A DNA stretch of 62,888 nt from Sulfobacillus benefaciens (lineage in GTDB: Bacteria; Bacillota; Sulfobacillia; Sulfobacillales; Sulfobacillaceae). The notes under the pieces were generated by a model, which was not told the DNA's origin, made no database searches, and saw only the letters and a list, made by a program, of their open reading frames with translations. Position numbers and translations under genes: made by a program. Positions 1 to 8,739 of this stretch are shown here, piece after piece. How positions within the stretch are numbered: the first letter of the stretch is position 1; every line of letters starts with the position of its first letter. Location: positions 1,488 through 64,375 of the forward strand of contig PXYT01000017.1 in NCBI GenBank assembly GCA_003023725.1. The letters run 5' to 3'.

Positions 1-96
1 CGACAAGGTTTGAAGCCCCGTCCGCTGAATCCTTATGAGCCTTTTGGCGTGTACCCCTCTTTCTACTTCCGCTCACATAAACGAGGAGGGTGGTGA
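1..96 (+). CDS. C-terminal end of an unidentified gene (partial)
   Basis: An open frame enters from the left edge and gives 31 codons ending in TGA at 94-96. The TGA overlaps the ATG of the amidase at 96 (TGATG), an arrangement typical of translationally coupled neighbours, and the amidase ribosome binding site lies inside this frame. The tail is rich in aromatic and basic residues (Tyr-Pro-Ser-Phe-Tyr-Phe-Arg). The fragment is too short to assign a family. The stop/start overlap is the main reason to call it a gene. Confidence 0.45.
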   Translation, partial: RQGLKPRPLNPYEPFGVYPSFYFRSHKRGGW

Positions 97-1442
97 TGGC
101 GTCTCGGATAGAGGCATTGCACCAAGACTTTTTAAGCGGCCGCCGCGATCCGGTGTCATGGCTTGAGGAGATGGAGGACAAGATTGTTCAGGTTCAACAA
201 ACCACCAACGCCTTCATCCATTTGGATATCCGCCGCGCCCGGCGGCGTGCTGAAGAATCATGGAAACGTTATTGCGAGAATCGCTCCCGCGGTGTAATGG
301 ATGGCATGTTGGTCGGACTTAAGGATTTGTTCGAAACAGCCAACATGCCTACGACAGCCGGTTCACAAATCCTTCGTGACTATCGTCCCGCTCATGACGC
401 GCAAATTGTCCAGATATTGCGGCAATGGGGAGCCAATTGCGACTTGGGAAAACTGAATCTTCATGAGTTTGCTTTTGGTCCGACGAGTACCCATTCCTTT
501 TTCGGGCCTGTTCGTCATCCTCTTGATTTTGGCAAGATGGCCGGCGGATCCAGCGGGGGTTCGGCAGTGGCAGTAGCTACCGGTTTGACGTTTTTGGCGC
601 TGGGAACCGATACCGGGGGCTCGGTGCGGATTCCTGCGGCATTGTGTGGTGTGATCGGGTTGAAGCCAACCTATGAGCGAATAAGCCGAGGGGGTGTGAT
701 TCCGTTATCCTGGACACTGGATCATGTGGGGCCCTTGACCGAGAATTTAGACGACATGGCAGTGTTTATGGATCTGTTATTTCCCCAGGAACGGTTTAAG
801 GAACAAATGGCGCTGCATCCCCACACATTGAAGGTTCTGGTGCCCGAGGGTCCCGAAGGAACGGCTCTCGATGAGGATCTTCAACGTCGGTTTGAACGTG
901 CCCTGGCCATCTTGTCGGCATCGGGGGAGGTGCATATTCATCACGCGTCTCTTCCCGAAATGGAGCGAATTCGTGCAGCGCAACTGGTTATTATCGGTTC
1001 GGAGGCTGCCAATTATCACTGGAAGTGGCTGCAGGAAAGGGCCGCAGATTATCAGGAGGACGTACGGGAACGTCTCACGGCCCGCTCGTCTTACCTGGCT
1101 GTCCAGTATATTGAGGGATTACGTGCCAGGCAGGAACTCATGGAGGTATACGGGACATTGCTTAACGACTATGACGTGCTCATTTTGCCGACGGTGCCGG
1201 TATACCCACCCGATCTCAACACCACAGTCATGACAGGGTACGACGGTCAGCAGACCGACATCAGAAATTTGCTGGTCTGGATGACGGCACCTTTTAACCT
1301 TTTAGGCCTTCCGGCCTTAACTCTTCCTGTCGACAAAAATGACGAGGGATTTGCGGTATCGGCTCAAATCGTGGCGCTCTGGGGCCAGGAGGGAAGGTTA
1401 TTGCAGGTTGCAAAAATGTGGCAGGACGCCATTTTTGCATAG
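96..1442 (+). CDS. Amidase signature family hydrolase
   Basis: About 448 residues, the usual length for amidase-signature enzymes (GatA, AtzF, indoleacetamide hydrolase types), which hydrolyse C-N bonds of amides. The Ser-cisSer-Lys triad is visible: Lys76 in VGLKDLF, the Gly/Ser-rich loop GGSSGGSA at about 150-157, and the nucleophile Ser176 in TGGSVRIP. The ATG at 96 is chosen because GAGGAGG lies 6 nt upstream; GTG codons at 90 and 93 are worse spaced. No gatB or gatC neighbour is present, so a stand-alone amidase is more likely than the glutamyl-tRNA amidotransferase subunit. The substrate cannot be told. It overlaps the upstream partial gene and is closely followed by a FUSC-like membrane protein. 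Confidence 0.9.
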   Translation: MASRIEALHQDFLSGRRDPVSWLEEMEDKIVQVQQTTNAFIHLDIRRARRRAEESWKRYCENRSRGVMDGMLVGLKDLFETANMPTTAGSQILRDYRPAHDAQIVQILRQWGANCDLGKLNLHEFAFGPTSTHSFFGPVRHPLDFGKMAGGSSGGSAVAVATGLTFLALGTDTGGSVRIPAALCGVIGLKPTYERISRGGVIPLSWTLDHVGPLTENLDDMAVFMDLLFPQERFKEQMALHPHTLKVLVPEGPEGTALDEDLQRRFERALAILSASGEVHIHHASLPEMERIRAAQLVIIGSEAANYHWKWLQERAADYQEDVRERLTARSSYLAVQYIEGLRARQELMEVYGTLLNDYDVLILPTVPVYPPDLNTTVMTGYDGQQTDIRNLLVWMTAPFNLLGLPALTLPVDKNDEGFAVSAQIVALWGQEGRLLQVAKMWQDAIFA

Positions 1443-1454
1443 ACCTTGGGTGGC

Positions 1455-1479
1455 TGCTTCATGCTACCAGCATGAAGCA
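1455..1479 (+). repeat. Perfect 10-bp inverted repeat over the next gene's start
   Basis: TGCTTCATGC (1455-1464) and GCATGAAGCA (1470-1479) form a perfect stem with a 5-nt loop, followed by a moderately T-rich stretch. It lies 13 nt after the amidase stop. It could be a weak terminator, but it also buries the best ATG (1472) of the following gene, so it could limit translation of that gene. No function is proven. Confidence 0.5.
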
Positions 1480-2593
1480 GCATTTATTTTCTCAATTGCG
1501 GGGATTATTTCGCAGTGGCATTGACGCGCAGGTGTTGAAAACGGGTATTGCCGCCGGAGCTTCCTGGTCGGTGGCCCACTGGCTTTTTCAGACACCGCGT
1601 CCGTATTTTGCGCCTTTGGCAGCCATTTTGTCTCTGCAAGTCAGTGTGGCCGACTCGGTTTCCAAAGGAATACAGCGTGTGGCAGGCGTCGGTGCCGGGA
1701 TTGTGGTGGCGATTGTCGCCGGTCATTTTTTTCGGTTGTCGGCATGGTCGGTGGGTATTGTTGTGTATGTGGCCGTGTTCGTGTCGAGTCGCCTTAAGAT
1801 GGGACCTCAGGGCATTCCCCAGGCCGCCATTACTGCCCTTCTGGTTTTGACGGTGGGACGCTTGGCCCCGGGATATGCCTGGCTGCGGGTTGTGGACACC
1901 ATGGTCGGCGTGGCCGTGGCCGTTGTGGTCAATGCTTTGATTTGGCCACCCGATGCGACGCCGTCAGCCGAAACCGCAATGATTGCTCTGGCTCAGGCAA
2001 TCAGCGAAGTGTTACTGGCTCTCTGCCGGGATTTGCTTGACGGGCTCAGCCCCAGCGAGGCAAATAACCATTTGCGCCGGGCGCGCCAAGTTGAGCAGTC
2101 CTTGGACGCTGTGCATGATGCCATTAAACGCGCCGAAAAGAGTTTGAAGTGGAATTTTTTGTTGGTGAAACGCCGCAAGCGACTCACAACTCTCAGGCAA
2201 GCGGGCACTGTTCTGGAACACGCGTTATCTCAGGTTCGCGGGATTGCTCGAACTCTGTTTGTGAGTGTGGGGCGTGATCATTATCCTGTGCAGTTATTCC
2301 TGTCCCACAGAGTGGTCCGGAACCTGGCGAAATTACTGTCTTTGATGGGTATGAGTCTCAAAATTTATGTGCGCATCACCTTGGGGGCCCGCCCGGATGC
2401 CGCGTATCAGTTGGAAAGAATACTAAAACAGGCGTCAATGATTCAACGCCTGTTGGTCGAGGAGATCGGCAACACCCCGGGGGAGTGGGGGGACCTTTCG
2501 GCCATCTTGATGGATGTAGAAAAAATGACGGAGGACCTTCTGGTCTCCTCTCACCGCCTGGTTCCCCTGGTGTTTCCGAATAGTCAGGTTTAA
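1472..2593 (+). CDS. FUSC/aromatic-acid-exporter-like membrane protein
   Basis: About 373 residues. The N-terminal ~170 residues are strongly hydrophobic with several membrane segments and include the PRPYFAPLAAIL stretch typical of FUSC/ArAE_1 (DUF939) proteins. A long, charged, probably helical cytoplasmic domain follows (about 180-370). Relatives of this fold export aromatic acids such as p-hydroxybenzoate, but many are uncharacterised. The start is uncertain: ATG 1472 lies inside a hairpin and lacks a good ribosome binding site, while an in-frame GTG at 1418 would overlap the amidase. The 3' end overlaps the convergent ppa gene by 4 nt. An aromatic-efflux role would fit the degradation genes 36 kb away, but that link is only an inference. 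Confidence 0.7.
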   Translation: MKQHLFSQLRGLFRSGIDAQVLKTGIAAGASWSVAHWLFQTPRPYFAPLAAILSLQVSVADSVSKGIQRVAGVGAGIVVAIVAGHFFRLSAWSVGIVVYVAVFVSSRLKMGPQGIPQAAITALLVLTVGRLAPGYAWLRVVDTMVGVAVAVVVNALIWPPDATPSAETAMIALAQAISEVLLALCRDLLDGLSPSEANNHLRRARQVEQSLDAVHDAIKRAEKSLKWNFLLVKRRKRLTTLRQAGTVLEHALSQVRGIARTLFVSVGRDHYPVQLFLSHRVVRNLAKLLSLMGMSLKIYVRITLGARPDAAYQLERILKQASMIQRLLVEEIGNTPGEWGDLSAILMDVEKMTEDLLVSSHRLVPLVFPNSQV

Positions 2594-3078
2594 TGTTGAG
2601 TTTTGGCGAAGCGCTCCTGGCTTTCCCGTAGAATCCGTTCACCCTCCTCGGCTTCGAGCCACCCGCCGACATGGGATTCCTTACCACCCTCAAGATCTTT
2701 GTATGTGGCAAAAAAATGGGCAATTTCTTTAAGAGTGTGGGCCGGAACGTCTTGAAGCCTGGTGATTTGATCCATCCGGGGATCATCGGCGGCAACCGCC
2801 AAAATTTTGTTGTCGATCCCGTTTTCGTCACGCATTTCCAAGAGCCCCACAATCCGGGCACGCACGATACAACCCGGGAACGTGCTGAGAGACATTACGA
2901 CCATGACATCGATGGGATCGCCATCTTCGCCAAGTGTGTGTTCAACAAATCCGTATTCCGTGGGATAATGGAAAGGTGAATAGAGAACCCGGTCCAGTCG
3001 AACGCGACCGGTTTCATGATCAACTTCATATTTATTTTGGCTTCCGCGGGGAATTTCCACAACAACATCGACAACCAC
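2590..3078 (-). CDS. ppa: Inorganic pyrophosphatase, family I
   Basis: A 162-residue soluble enzyme that hydrolyses pyrophosphate to two phosphates and pulls biosynthetic reactions forward. The family I signature DGDPIDVMV is present in the middle of the protein, with the EIPRGS start and the Y-x-F-x-Y-P-x-E-Y-G block expected for bacterial Ppa. Length is slightly short of the usual 170-180 residues. The start is GTG at 3078, supported by AAGGAGG eight nucleotides upstream. The gene stands alone on the minus strand and ends in a 4-nt convergent overlap with the FUSC-like gene. Confidence 0.95.
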   Translation of the reverse strand: MVVDVVVEIPRGSQNKYEVDHETGRVRLDRVLYSPFHYPTEYGFVEHTLGEDGDPIDVMVVMSLSTFPGCIVRARIVGLLEMRDENGIDNKILAVAADDPRMDQITRLQDVPAHTLKEIAHFFATYKDLEGGKESHVGGWLEAEEGERILRESQERFAKTQH

Positions 3079-3315
3079 GGTGTTGACCTCCTTATTTTGG
3101 TCGCGGGTTTTGGATTCCTTTGACTATGTAACTTCACACCTGCACTGGCTCACCCTGAGGCGATAAATATCGCGGGGTCTCTGTCCATTGTGAGAGAAGA
3201 AGGAGGAAAAATCAATCGGCAGTCCCAGTTAAAGAGAGGGACTTCCGGATTATTCGACAATTGAAGCTTTGCGTTCTATAACAGGGTTAGTTAAGATTAG
3301 GCGGGAGGGAACAGC

Positions 3316-4530
3316 GTGCAGCGACGGTGGGCCAATATTACTCTAGGCATAGCTTTGGGATTGTTTTTGATTGGACTGGCATTTCATCGGCAATTCTGGG
3401 CACCTTATCTGGAGTCGATGGCGCTTGCCGGACTGGCCGGCGGCGTGGCGGACTGGTATGCCGTGACAGCCCTGTTTCGTCATCCTCTGGGTCTTAAATG
3501 GCTTCCTCACACTTCCATAATCTCCGCAAACCGTGAGCGGATTGTTGAGGCGATTTCTAATCTGGTGGAAACAGAATTACTCTCCGTATCCTTTATAGAG
3601 GCCAATATCGAGAAACTCGAGATCGGCAGAAAAATCGTTGATTTTTTGGATAAGCCGATTGACCCGGTTCTCCAGAGCCAGCTTCGAGATACCATGAGCC
3701 AGCTTTTGGATTTCATTCCCGAAGACCGGTTAGCCGCGTACCTGGAAGAGTTTACATCCGAAAAAGTGGCGGATTTACAGGTGTCGGATTACATTGTGCG
3801 CCTAATCAAATGGCTTGTGCAGTCGGAAAATGATCGGGCTCTCTTCAGTTTTCTCTCCCGCCACGTTGTTGAAGTTCTAAACAGTGTGGAATTCACCGAA
3901 GATATGGAAGCCCGGCTCAAGGATATGTTGGAGAAATATACCAAAACCACAACGCAAAAACTGGTTCTGGGATTGCTGGAGTCTTTGGGGACGGTAGATT
4001 ACAAAGACTTAAGCGTGACGGTCAAAAGTCAGCTTATCGACTGGCTGCAATCGGAGAAAGCGTTTGAGCAATTTGAACTGGCTATTGTCCGTATAATGAT
4101 CACGGTCAGGGACGACGGTGCTCTGCGCGCCCGTATCGAGGGAGCCAAGAACGATCTGGTTCGCACAGTACCATGGGAACGAGCCGTTAACTGGGTTATG
4201 GCGGAAGTGCGTCATCGTGTCGAAGACGACCAGGTGTGGGCGACTCTGAGCCACTTTGCGCGGGATATCGCCGACAATTTTCGTGCCTACCCCGAACGGC
4301 AGGCGCAACTGGAAAATATGATTAAGCGTTTAACGGTGTCTTTGCTTCACCGGTATCATCCCGTCATCGGACGTCTAGTCCGAGACAATCTCAACCACAT
4401 GGACGACAGAGAATGGATTGACAAGCTCGAATGGTATGTAGGGCGGGACTTACAATGGATTCGAGTGAATGGTGCGATTGTGGGCGGTCTCGTCGGGCTC
4501 ATTTTGGCCTTCCTGATTCATTTTCTCTGA
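3316..4530 (+). CDS. DUF445 family membrane protein (YheB-like)
   Basis: 404 residues with one N-terminal and one C-terminal membrane segment enclosing a long, charged, helical domain. The conserved DUF445 block GGVADWYAVTALFRHPLGL followed by PHTSII is clear at about residues 42-68. Members occur widely in bacteria; the Bacillus YheB protein is linked to spores or membranes, but no reaction is known. The GTG start at 3316 has GGGAGGGA just upstream. The last 32 nt overlap the convergent YihY-type gene. Confidence 0.9.
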   Translation: MQRRWANITLGIALGLFLIGLAFHRQFWAPYLESMALAGLAGGVADWYAVTALFRHPLGLKWLPHTSIISANRERIVEAISNLVETELLSVSFIEANIEKLEIGRKIVDFLDKPIDPVLQSQLRDTMSQLLDFIPEDRLAAYLEEFTSEKVADLQVSDYIVRLIKWLVQSENDRALFSFLSRHVVEVLNSVEFTEDMEARLKDMLEKYTKTTTQKLVLGLLESLGTVDYKDLSVTVKSQLIDWLQSEKAFEQFELAIVRIMITVRDDGALRARIEGAKNDLVRTVPWERAVNWVMAEVRHRVEDDQVWATLSHFARDIADNFRAYPERQAQLENMIKRLTVSLLHRYHPVIGRLVRDNLNHMDDREWIDKLEWYVGRDLQWIRVNGAIVGGLVGLILAFLIHFL

Positions 4531-5380
4531 GAACTTTCCTGCTGTGCGGTGGGTCTTGTGCATTGTGATGAGACAGGGCATTGACTTCTACCCCCAGAAG
4601 TATGGCCAGTGAAAACAGATATAAATACAGGAGCAACAGAATGACGGCACCCAAACTTCCGTACATTTTGTTATAGGAATGAAAATGGCTGGTGTAGAGG
4701 GAAAATCCCAAGGACAAGACAAGGAAAACGATGGTGGCCAGAACGGTTCCGGGGCTGAGCAGCCTAAATGACAGTTTCGTATCGGGTAGAATCGAATACA
4801 GAACGTCTAGGCTTATCACCATGAGTGCGAGCAAGAGCACCCAATGCAACACGAAGGAGGCGGCTTGGTCAATGGGCAAATGCAGTATATGGCCTAAAAG
4901 CCAGTGTGTAAATAACGTGCCTCCCGCTGCCACCAGCAACATGACCACAAACAATATACCGAAGATGATGCCGGTGCCGATGCCCAAAGCGTAGCGCTGC
5001 AATGCGGTTCTCCGGAACGGATAGGGGAGCTCATAGGCGTGATTAAAGGCATCCATCAACTCCATAAAGGCTCCCGTCATGCCCCAGATAAAGCCGAGGA
5101 TGCCCAAAGATAAAATGGTCGGATTTTCGTGAGTCACGGCCTCGGCAATATTGTTCTGGAGTAAATTTACCACCGCTTGGGGCATCAGGTTGGATAAGGG
5201 GCCGACGATGCTCTGGACGGTTCTGGGCAAATGCATAAACGCCAATAATGCCGTGAGAAAGAGAGCCAGTGGGAAGAGGGCAAACAAGAATTTATAAGCC
5301 AAAGCTGCCGCGTAGGACGTCATATCATCGCGGCCAAGACGTGTAAGCAACTGTTTGGAGTAGGTAAAAACATTTTTCAT
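4499..5380 (-). CDS. YihY/BrkB (UPF0761) inner-membrane protein
   Basis: 293 residues with about six membrane segments and the family hallmark near the N terminus (MTSYAAALAYKFLFALFP). Members were once proposed to be ribonuclease BN, now rejected; their function is open, with suggestions of transport or virulence-related roles. The ATG at 5380 follows GGGGGAG at a normal distance. It overlaps the 3' end of the convergent DUF445 gene by 32 nt. A polar, charged tail after the last membrane segment (about 270-293) is the overlapping part. Confidence 0.9.
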   Translation of the reverse strand: MKNVFTYSKQLLTRLGRDDMTSYAAALAYKFLFALFPLALFLTALLAFMHLPRTVQSIVGPLSNLMPQAVVNLLQNNIAEAVTHENPTILSLGILGFIWGMTGAFMELMDAFNHAYELPYPFRRTALQRYALGIGTGIIFGILFVVMLLVAAGGTLFTHWLLGHILHLPIDQAASFVLHWVLLLALMVISLDVLYSILPDTKLSFRLLSPGTVLATIVFLVLSLGFSLYTSHFHSYNKMYGSLGAVILLLLYLYLFSLAILLGVEVNALSHHNAQDPPHSRKVLRENESGRPK

Positions 5381-5463
5381 GAGTCATCTCCCCCTTGTAC
5401 ATGATTGGAGCCATGCCAGCGCATCCTATCCGTGTATCACACCACGAACGGGGAGGATGCGCA

Positions 5464-6291
5464 ATGCTTGCTGGTGAGTTCATGACAGGCGTACTGGCAT
5501 TGTCCAGCGGCATGGCGATGGGTGTTCTGCTGGCCAGAGCCGGAGGCGGTACGCTCATTTTGTCCATTATTATCCTGCACTATTTGCTGCATCTTAGGCA
5601 TTCCATCTTGTTTGGCACTTCCGCAGCAGTAACCACTGTCAATGCCGTGATGTTATATGGCGTCCGCCGCCGGGCGTTGCAGGGAGCCCTGAAACCTGCC
5701 ATTTGGTTCACGCTCCCGGGACTTTTAGGCATGATTCTGTCACGGGGTATTCCTCACACAGTCTCGACGCCCTTTCGCCTGGCGTTGCTGGGGCTTCTTA
5801 TGGTGGTTAATACGTCGATTTCTTTAATCTTACCAAAAAACGTCGGTCTGCCCCCAGTCGTCCACCTCAAACGATTGGCTCTAGTGGGCTGTGCGATAGG
5901 CATTATTGTCGGATACTTCGGGGGAGCCGGGGGATTTTTGGCATTTCCAACCATGCTCATCAGCGGATTGCCCCAGAGTCTTGCCGTGGGCAGTTCAACA
6001 TTGACCGTTGCCGGGTTTTCCCTGACGGCTGCTGTTCGGGACATTTTACGCGCCGACGTTAATTGGATGGTAGTACTCCCCTATATCGCCGGAGCTTCAG
6101 TAGGATTATTCGCGGCCGTGTACTGGGTGCGACTGAGAATCCCAGCAAAGATGTGGCATTGGACGGCGACGATTTTGATTTTAGCTGCCGGATTATTTTT
6201 GCTCCAACAGAATTGGGGTAGTCTTTACAGGCCTTCCATAGCCATTTATGATGGGATAAAAGGAGGGCTACTACATGAGTTTAGAGATTGA
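5464..6291 (+). CDS. TauE/SafE family membrane transporter
   Basis: 275 residues with about eight hydrophobic segments in two repeats, each with a glycine-rich loop (ARAGGGTLILS near the start, FGGAGGFLAFP in the middle). This pattern is typical of TauE/SafE/YfcA proteins, which are thought to export sulfite, sulfonates or related organic anions. The substrate is unknown here. ATG 5464 is preferred over upstream in-frame ATGs because GGGGAGG sits 7 nt before it. The gene overlaps the following HesB-like gene by 17 nt, so the two are probably cotranscribed. Confidence 0.85.
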   Translation: MLAGEFMTGVLALSSGMAMGVLLARAGGGTLILSIIILHYLLHLRHSILFGTSAAVTTVNAVMLYGVRRRALQGALKPAIWFTLPGLLGMILSRGIPHTVSTPFRLALLGLLMVVNTSISLILPKNVGLPPVVHLKRLALVGCAIGIIVGYFGGAGGFLAFPTMLISGLPQSLAVGSSTLTVAGFSLTAAVRDILRADVNWMVVLPYIAGASVGLFAAVYWVRLRIPAKMWHWTATILILAAGLFLLQQNWGSLYRPSIAIYDGIKGGLLHEFRD

Positions 6292-6595
6292 GGTCACTCC
6301 CCAGGCAATAGCCAAATTGGCGGAACTGGGAACGGACAAAAAAGGCGATTACGTGCGCGTCAGTGCACAACAAACTTGTGGCTGCGGTCGTATAGGCTAC
6401 CGCATGGCTTGGGAGGATGCGGTGGCTGAAGGTGATGAGCAGTTGCATGCTGCTGGAATCACGCTTGTTGTTGATGCTGACAGTCGTCCTTTTATTGAGG
6501 GGGGCATTTTGGATTACGAGGCCGATCCCATGCAGGAAGGTTTTGTGTTAACCAATCCTCATGCTCAAAGCGGTTGCAGTTGTGGAAGCCATTAA
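6275..6595 (+). CDS. HesB/IscA-like iron-sulfur protein
   Basis: 106 residues. The fold pattern and three cysteine positions match A-type iron-sulfur carrier or HesB-like proteins: TCGCGRIGYRM in the centre and a C-terminal GCSCGSH. The central motif has two cysteines (C-x-C) rather than the single one of classic IscA, as in the HesB-like subgroup. A role in Fe-S handling is a family-based inference. The start ATG has AGGAGGG 7 nt upstream inside the TauE-like gene. A strong terminator begins at the stop codon. Confidence 0.8.
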   Translation: MSLEIEVTPQAIAKLAELGTDKKGDYVRVSAQQTCGCGRIGYRMAWEDAVAEGDEQLHAAGITLVVDADSRPFIEGGILDYEADPMQEGFVLTNPHAQSGCSCGSH

Positions 6596-6621
6596 CACCG
6601 CGTATACGCGGTGTTTTTTTT
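6595..6621 (+). terminator. Rho-independent terminator after HesB-like gene
   Basis: Perfect 8-bp stem ACACCGCG/CGCGGTGT with a TATA loop, followed by seven further T residues. It starts at the last base of the stop codon and reaches the stop of the convergent gene at 6620. The T-run lies on the plus-strand side only, so it ends the TauE-HesB transcript. Confidence 0.93.
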
Positions 6622-7852
6622 ACGCAACCCAGTGAGCCGTGGCGAACAGCGAAACAAATAGCACACCCAAGGGCAATGCAAGAACAAAATATGTCAGCCG
6701 ACGTCCTGGGTTCTGATGAATAGCCAGGCCCAGGGCGATGAAAGCTGGGAAGGCTTCCATGACCAGCCTTGGCAGCGACATTAAGGCATAGCCGGTGGCT
6801 GGATAGGAAAACGGGACCATGATGGCCAAAAACTCGTAAACCCAGAGATACAAGGGAAGACGCCTTATGGAAAACACGAGCACGGCAATCAAAAAGATGG
6901 CGAACAGCCAGTTGTAAAAGTTGCTGGGGCCAAGTTGTGGCATGCCGTGGGCAAAGATCTGGTGGAGGTTTATCGCTTGTCCCCGAGCTTTCCAGGCCTC
7001 AAGCGTTGCCGCCCAGAAGGTCGAGCCGAACCAATCGAAATGGCGGGCCCAGTTGCTTTGGGCGTGTTCGAACACCAGAGGATCGCCGAAACGGATGAGC
7101 AGAAACGTCATGTACACCGCGAGCCCCAAAGGTGGCCAGAGTACGTTAAGCAAGGGCCGCAGCCGATGATGTTCCTGACGCCATATGAGTAAAAGCAGCG
7201 GAACCGAGAGTAATATGCCGTACATGCTGGCCAAGGTGGCTGCCATAGCCATGGGACCGGCTACCATGTATTGGCGAGTTCGCGCAAAATAAAGCGCGCC
7301 GATGGCTAGTGCCATAAATAAGGGCTCTGAATAGACGGCGTTGGCGTAAAACGCCGTCGGGAAAAACGCCAGAACCAGAACCGCGTCCCAGGCTACTCCG
7401 GAGCCAAATTCCAATCGCGTGAGATGAAACAAAAACCAAAGGGTTAGACCAAAACAGAGGAGACTTAAGAAAACACCGGAAATCACTCCTCCGCCGAATA
7501 AACGGATGAGCCAGGGGTAAAGCGGGAAGAATGCCGTGGCGGTGGGATGATTCAAATATCCCCTGTTGGCGATGGATAAATACCATAACCCGTCCCAGTG
7601 AGACCACAATCCAAATGTCACGTGATAGAGCAACTGTCCACCCGGGGGCAGTGTCCCTGGTGGCGATTCAACCCAGGCATGAGGTAAATAGATATAGGCC
7701 AAACCGCCGATTTCCATGAAAAACGCTCGGGAAATCAGGAACAGCCATAGTAACGGCCGAATCGCAGACCACTTTAGGTGCGGTGACAGATGGAGTAGTG
7801 GCGCTTTGCGCCCCACGGCGACGGCGGCATCGGATACCGGGTCTTTAGCCAT
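6620..7852 (-). CDS. PIG-V-like mannosyltransferase, membrane GT-C protein
   Basis: 410 residues with about ten membrane segments. The luminal/extracellular motif HWDGLWYLSIANRGY followed by AFFPLYP (about residues 84-113) is the signature of the PIG-V mannosyltransferase group and of bacterial GT-C relatives that use a polyprenyl-phosphate sugar donor. A role in glycosylating an envelope component is inferred from the family. Its ATG (7852) overlaps the stop of the upstream LCP-like gene by 8 nt, so the two are coupled; that pairing fits envelope-polymer work. Confidence 0.8.
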   Translation of the reverse strand: MAKDPVSDAAVAVGRKAPLLHLSPHLKWSAIRPLLWLFLISRAFFMEIGGLAYIYLPHAWVESPPGTLPPGGQLLYHVTFGLWSHWDGLWYLSIANRGYLNHPTATAFFPLYPWLIRLFGGGVISGVFLSLLCFGLTLWFLFHLTRLEFGSGVAWDAVLVLAFFPTAFYANAVYSEPLFMALAIGALYFARTRQYMVAGPMAMAATLASMYGILLSVPLLLLIWRQEHHRLRPLLNVLWPPLGLAVYMTFLLIRFGDPLVFEHAQSNWARHFDWFGSTFWAATLEAWKARGQAINLHQIFAHGMPQLGPSNFYNWLFAIFLIAVLVFSIRRLPLYLWVYEFLAIMVPFSYPATGYALMSLPRLVMEAFPAFIALGLAIHQNPGRRLTYFVLALPLGVLFVSLFATAHWVA

Positions 7853-8591
7853 GCGTCCTCCTCGCAGGATGATATTGTAATTGCTGAATGGTGCCTAATC
7901 GTAAGGCGTCGCCCCGAATGTAATTGGCCAGGGAAAAGACCTGATACGCGGTTAAATTGGTCCTGGATGTTTTCGCCATTCCCAACAATTCACCACCCAC
8001 CAACGGGTTCACATCGGGTAACTTGTTTACGATTTCCGACAACAGCTCCACTTGGCCTTTTGGGCTGGCCGCGCCGTCGGGATAGCCAAACGTGCCCAAC
8101 ATCGCCGAGGGCGTTAACCCTTTGGGCCAATGGTTATTGGTGTGATAGTAAAGGGCATTCATGACCTGCAGCAAATCGTTGGTGGTGAAATAAAAGTAAT
8201 GGTGGATGGGAACATGGATGGACTGGGACACCATCTGCGTGAGAGCGATAGGGCTGGCCTGGCTAGTCTCGGTATAGAGCGGTGCGATTTTGCCATTTGG
8301 ACCTCTAACTTCAGTGGTTCCGGATATCGGCACGACTGTAAGAATCTGGCTATTAGGTTTTACCACCGCGAGGAATCCGATAAATGCAGGGTTCGTGCTC
8401 GTACCACGAATACCTACGAGAACTTTGACCGGTTGCTTTTGATTGATAGCGATGGTGCTCACCCGAGAGTGGATGCGTGCATGCATGGCGACGGAAAAGG
8501 CGACAAAGAACGCTCCTAAAATCGCCAGAACGCCAGTGATCCATCGCTGACGAGATGTAAACCCTATGTGTGGTTTCTCGGGCGTTTGCAT
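7845..8591 (-). CDS. Divergent LytR-CpsA-Psr (LCP)-like envelope protein
   Basis: 248 residues with one N-terminal membrane anchor (about 18-37) and an external domain. The order of hydrophobic strands (a short strand with GIRGTS, then FLAVVKPNSQILTVVPISG, later IHVPIHHYFYFTTNDLLQVMNAL) resembles LCP ligases, which attach glycopolymers to peptidoglycan. The classic D-S-R and PRD motifs are weak or replaced, so catalytic activity is doubtful. It is translationally coupled to the PIG-V-like glycosyltransferase downstream. The alternative is an unrelated anchored extracellular protein. Confidence 0.5.
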   Translation of the reverse strand: MQTPEKPHIGFTSRQRWITGVLAILGAFFVAFSVAMHARIHSRVSTIAINQKQPVKVLVGIRGTSTNPAFIGFLAVVKPNSQILTVVPISGTTEVRGPNGKIAPLYTETSQASPIALTQMVSQSIHVPIHHYFYFTTNDLLQVMNALYYHTNNHWPKGLTPSAMLGTFGYPDGAASPKGQVELLSEIVNKLPDVNPLVGGELLGMAKTSRTNLTAYQVFSLANYIRGDALRLGTIQQLQYHPARRTHG

Positions 8592-8739
8592 CGGTCCATC
8601 CCCAATCCTTTACGTCATCGGTCATTACCGTTACCGTTCCAGCGTACACAAGAGTAAATTGTATCATGAATCCGGATCAAGTGTTGCTCTTCGGGAAGCA
8701 CGGAAATCGTTTTTCCAGGATTCCCCATACGGTTGATAT

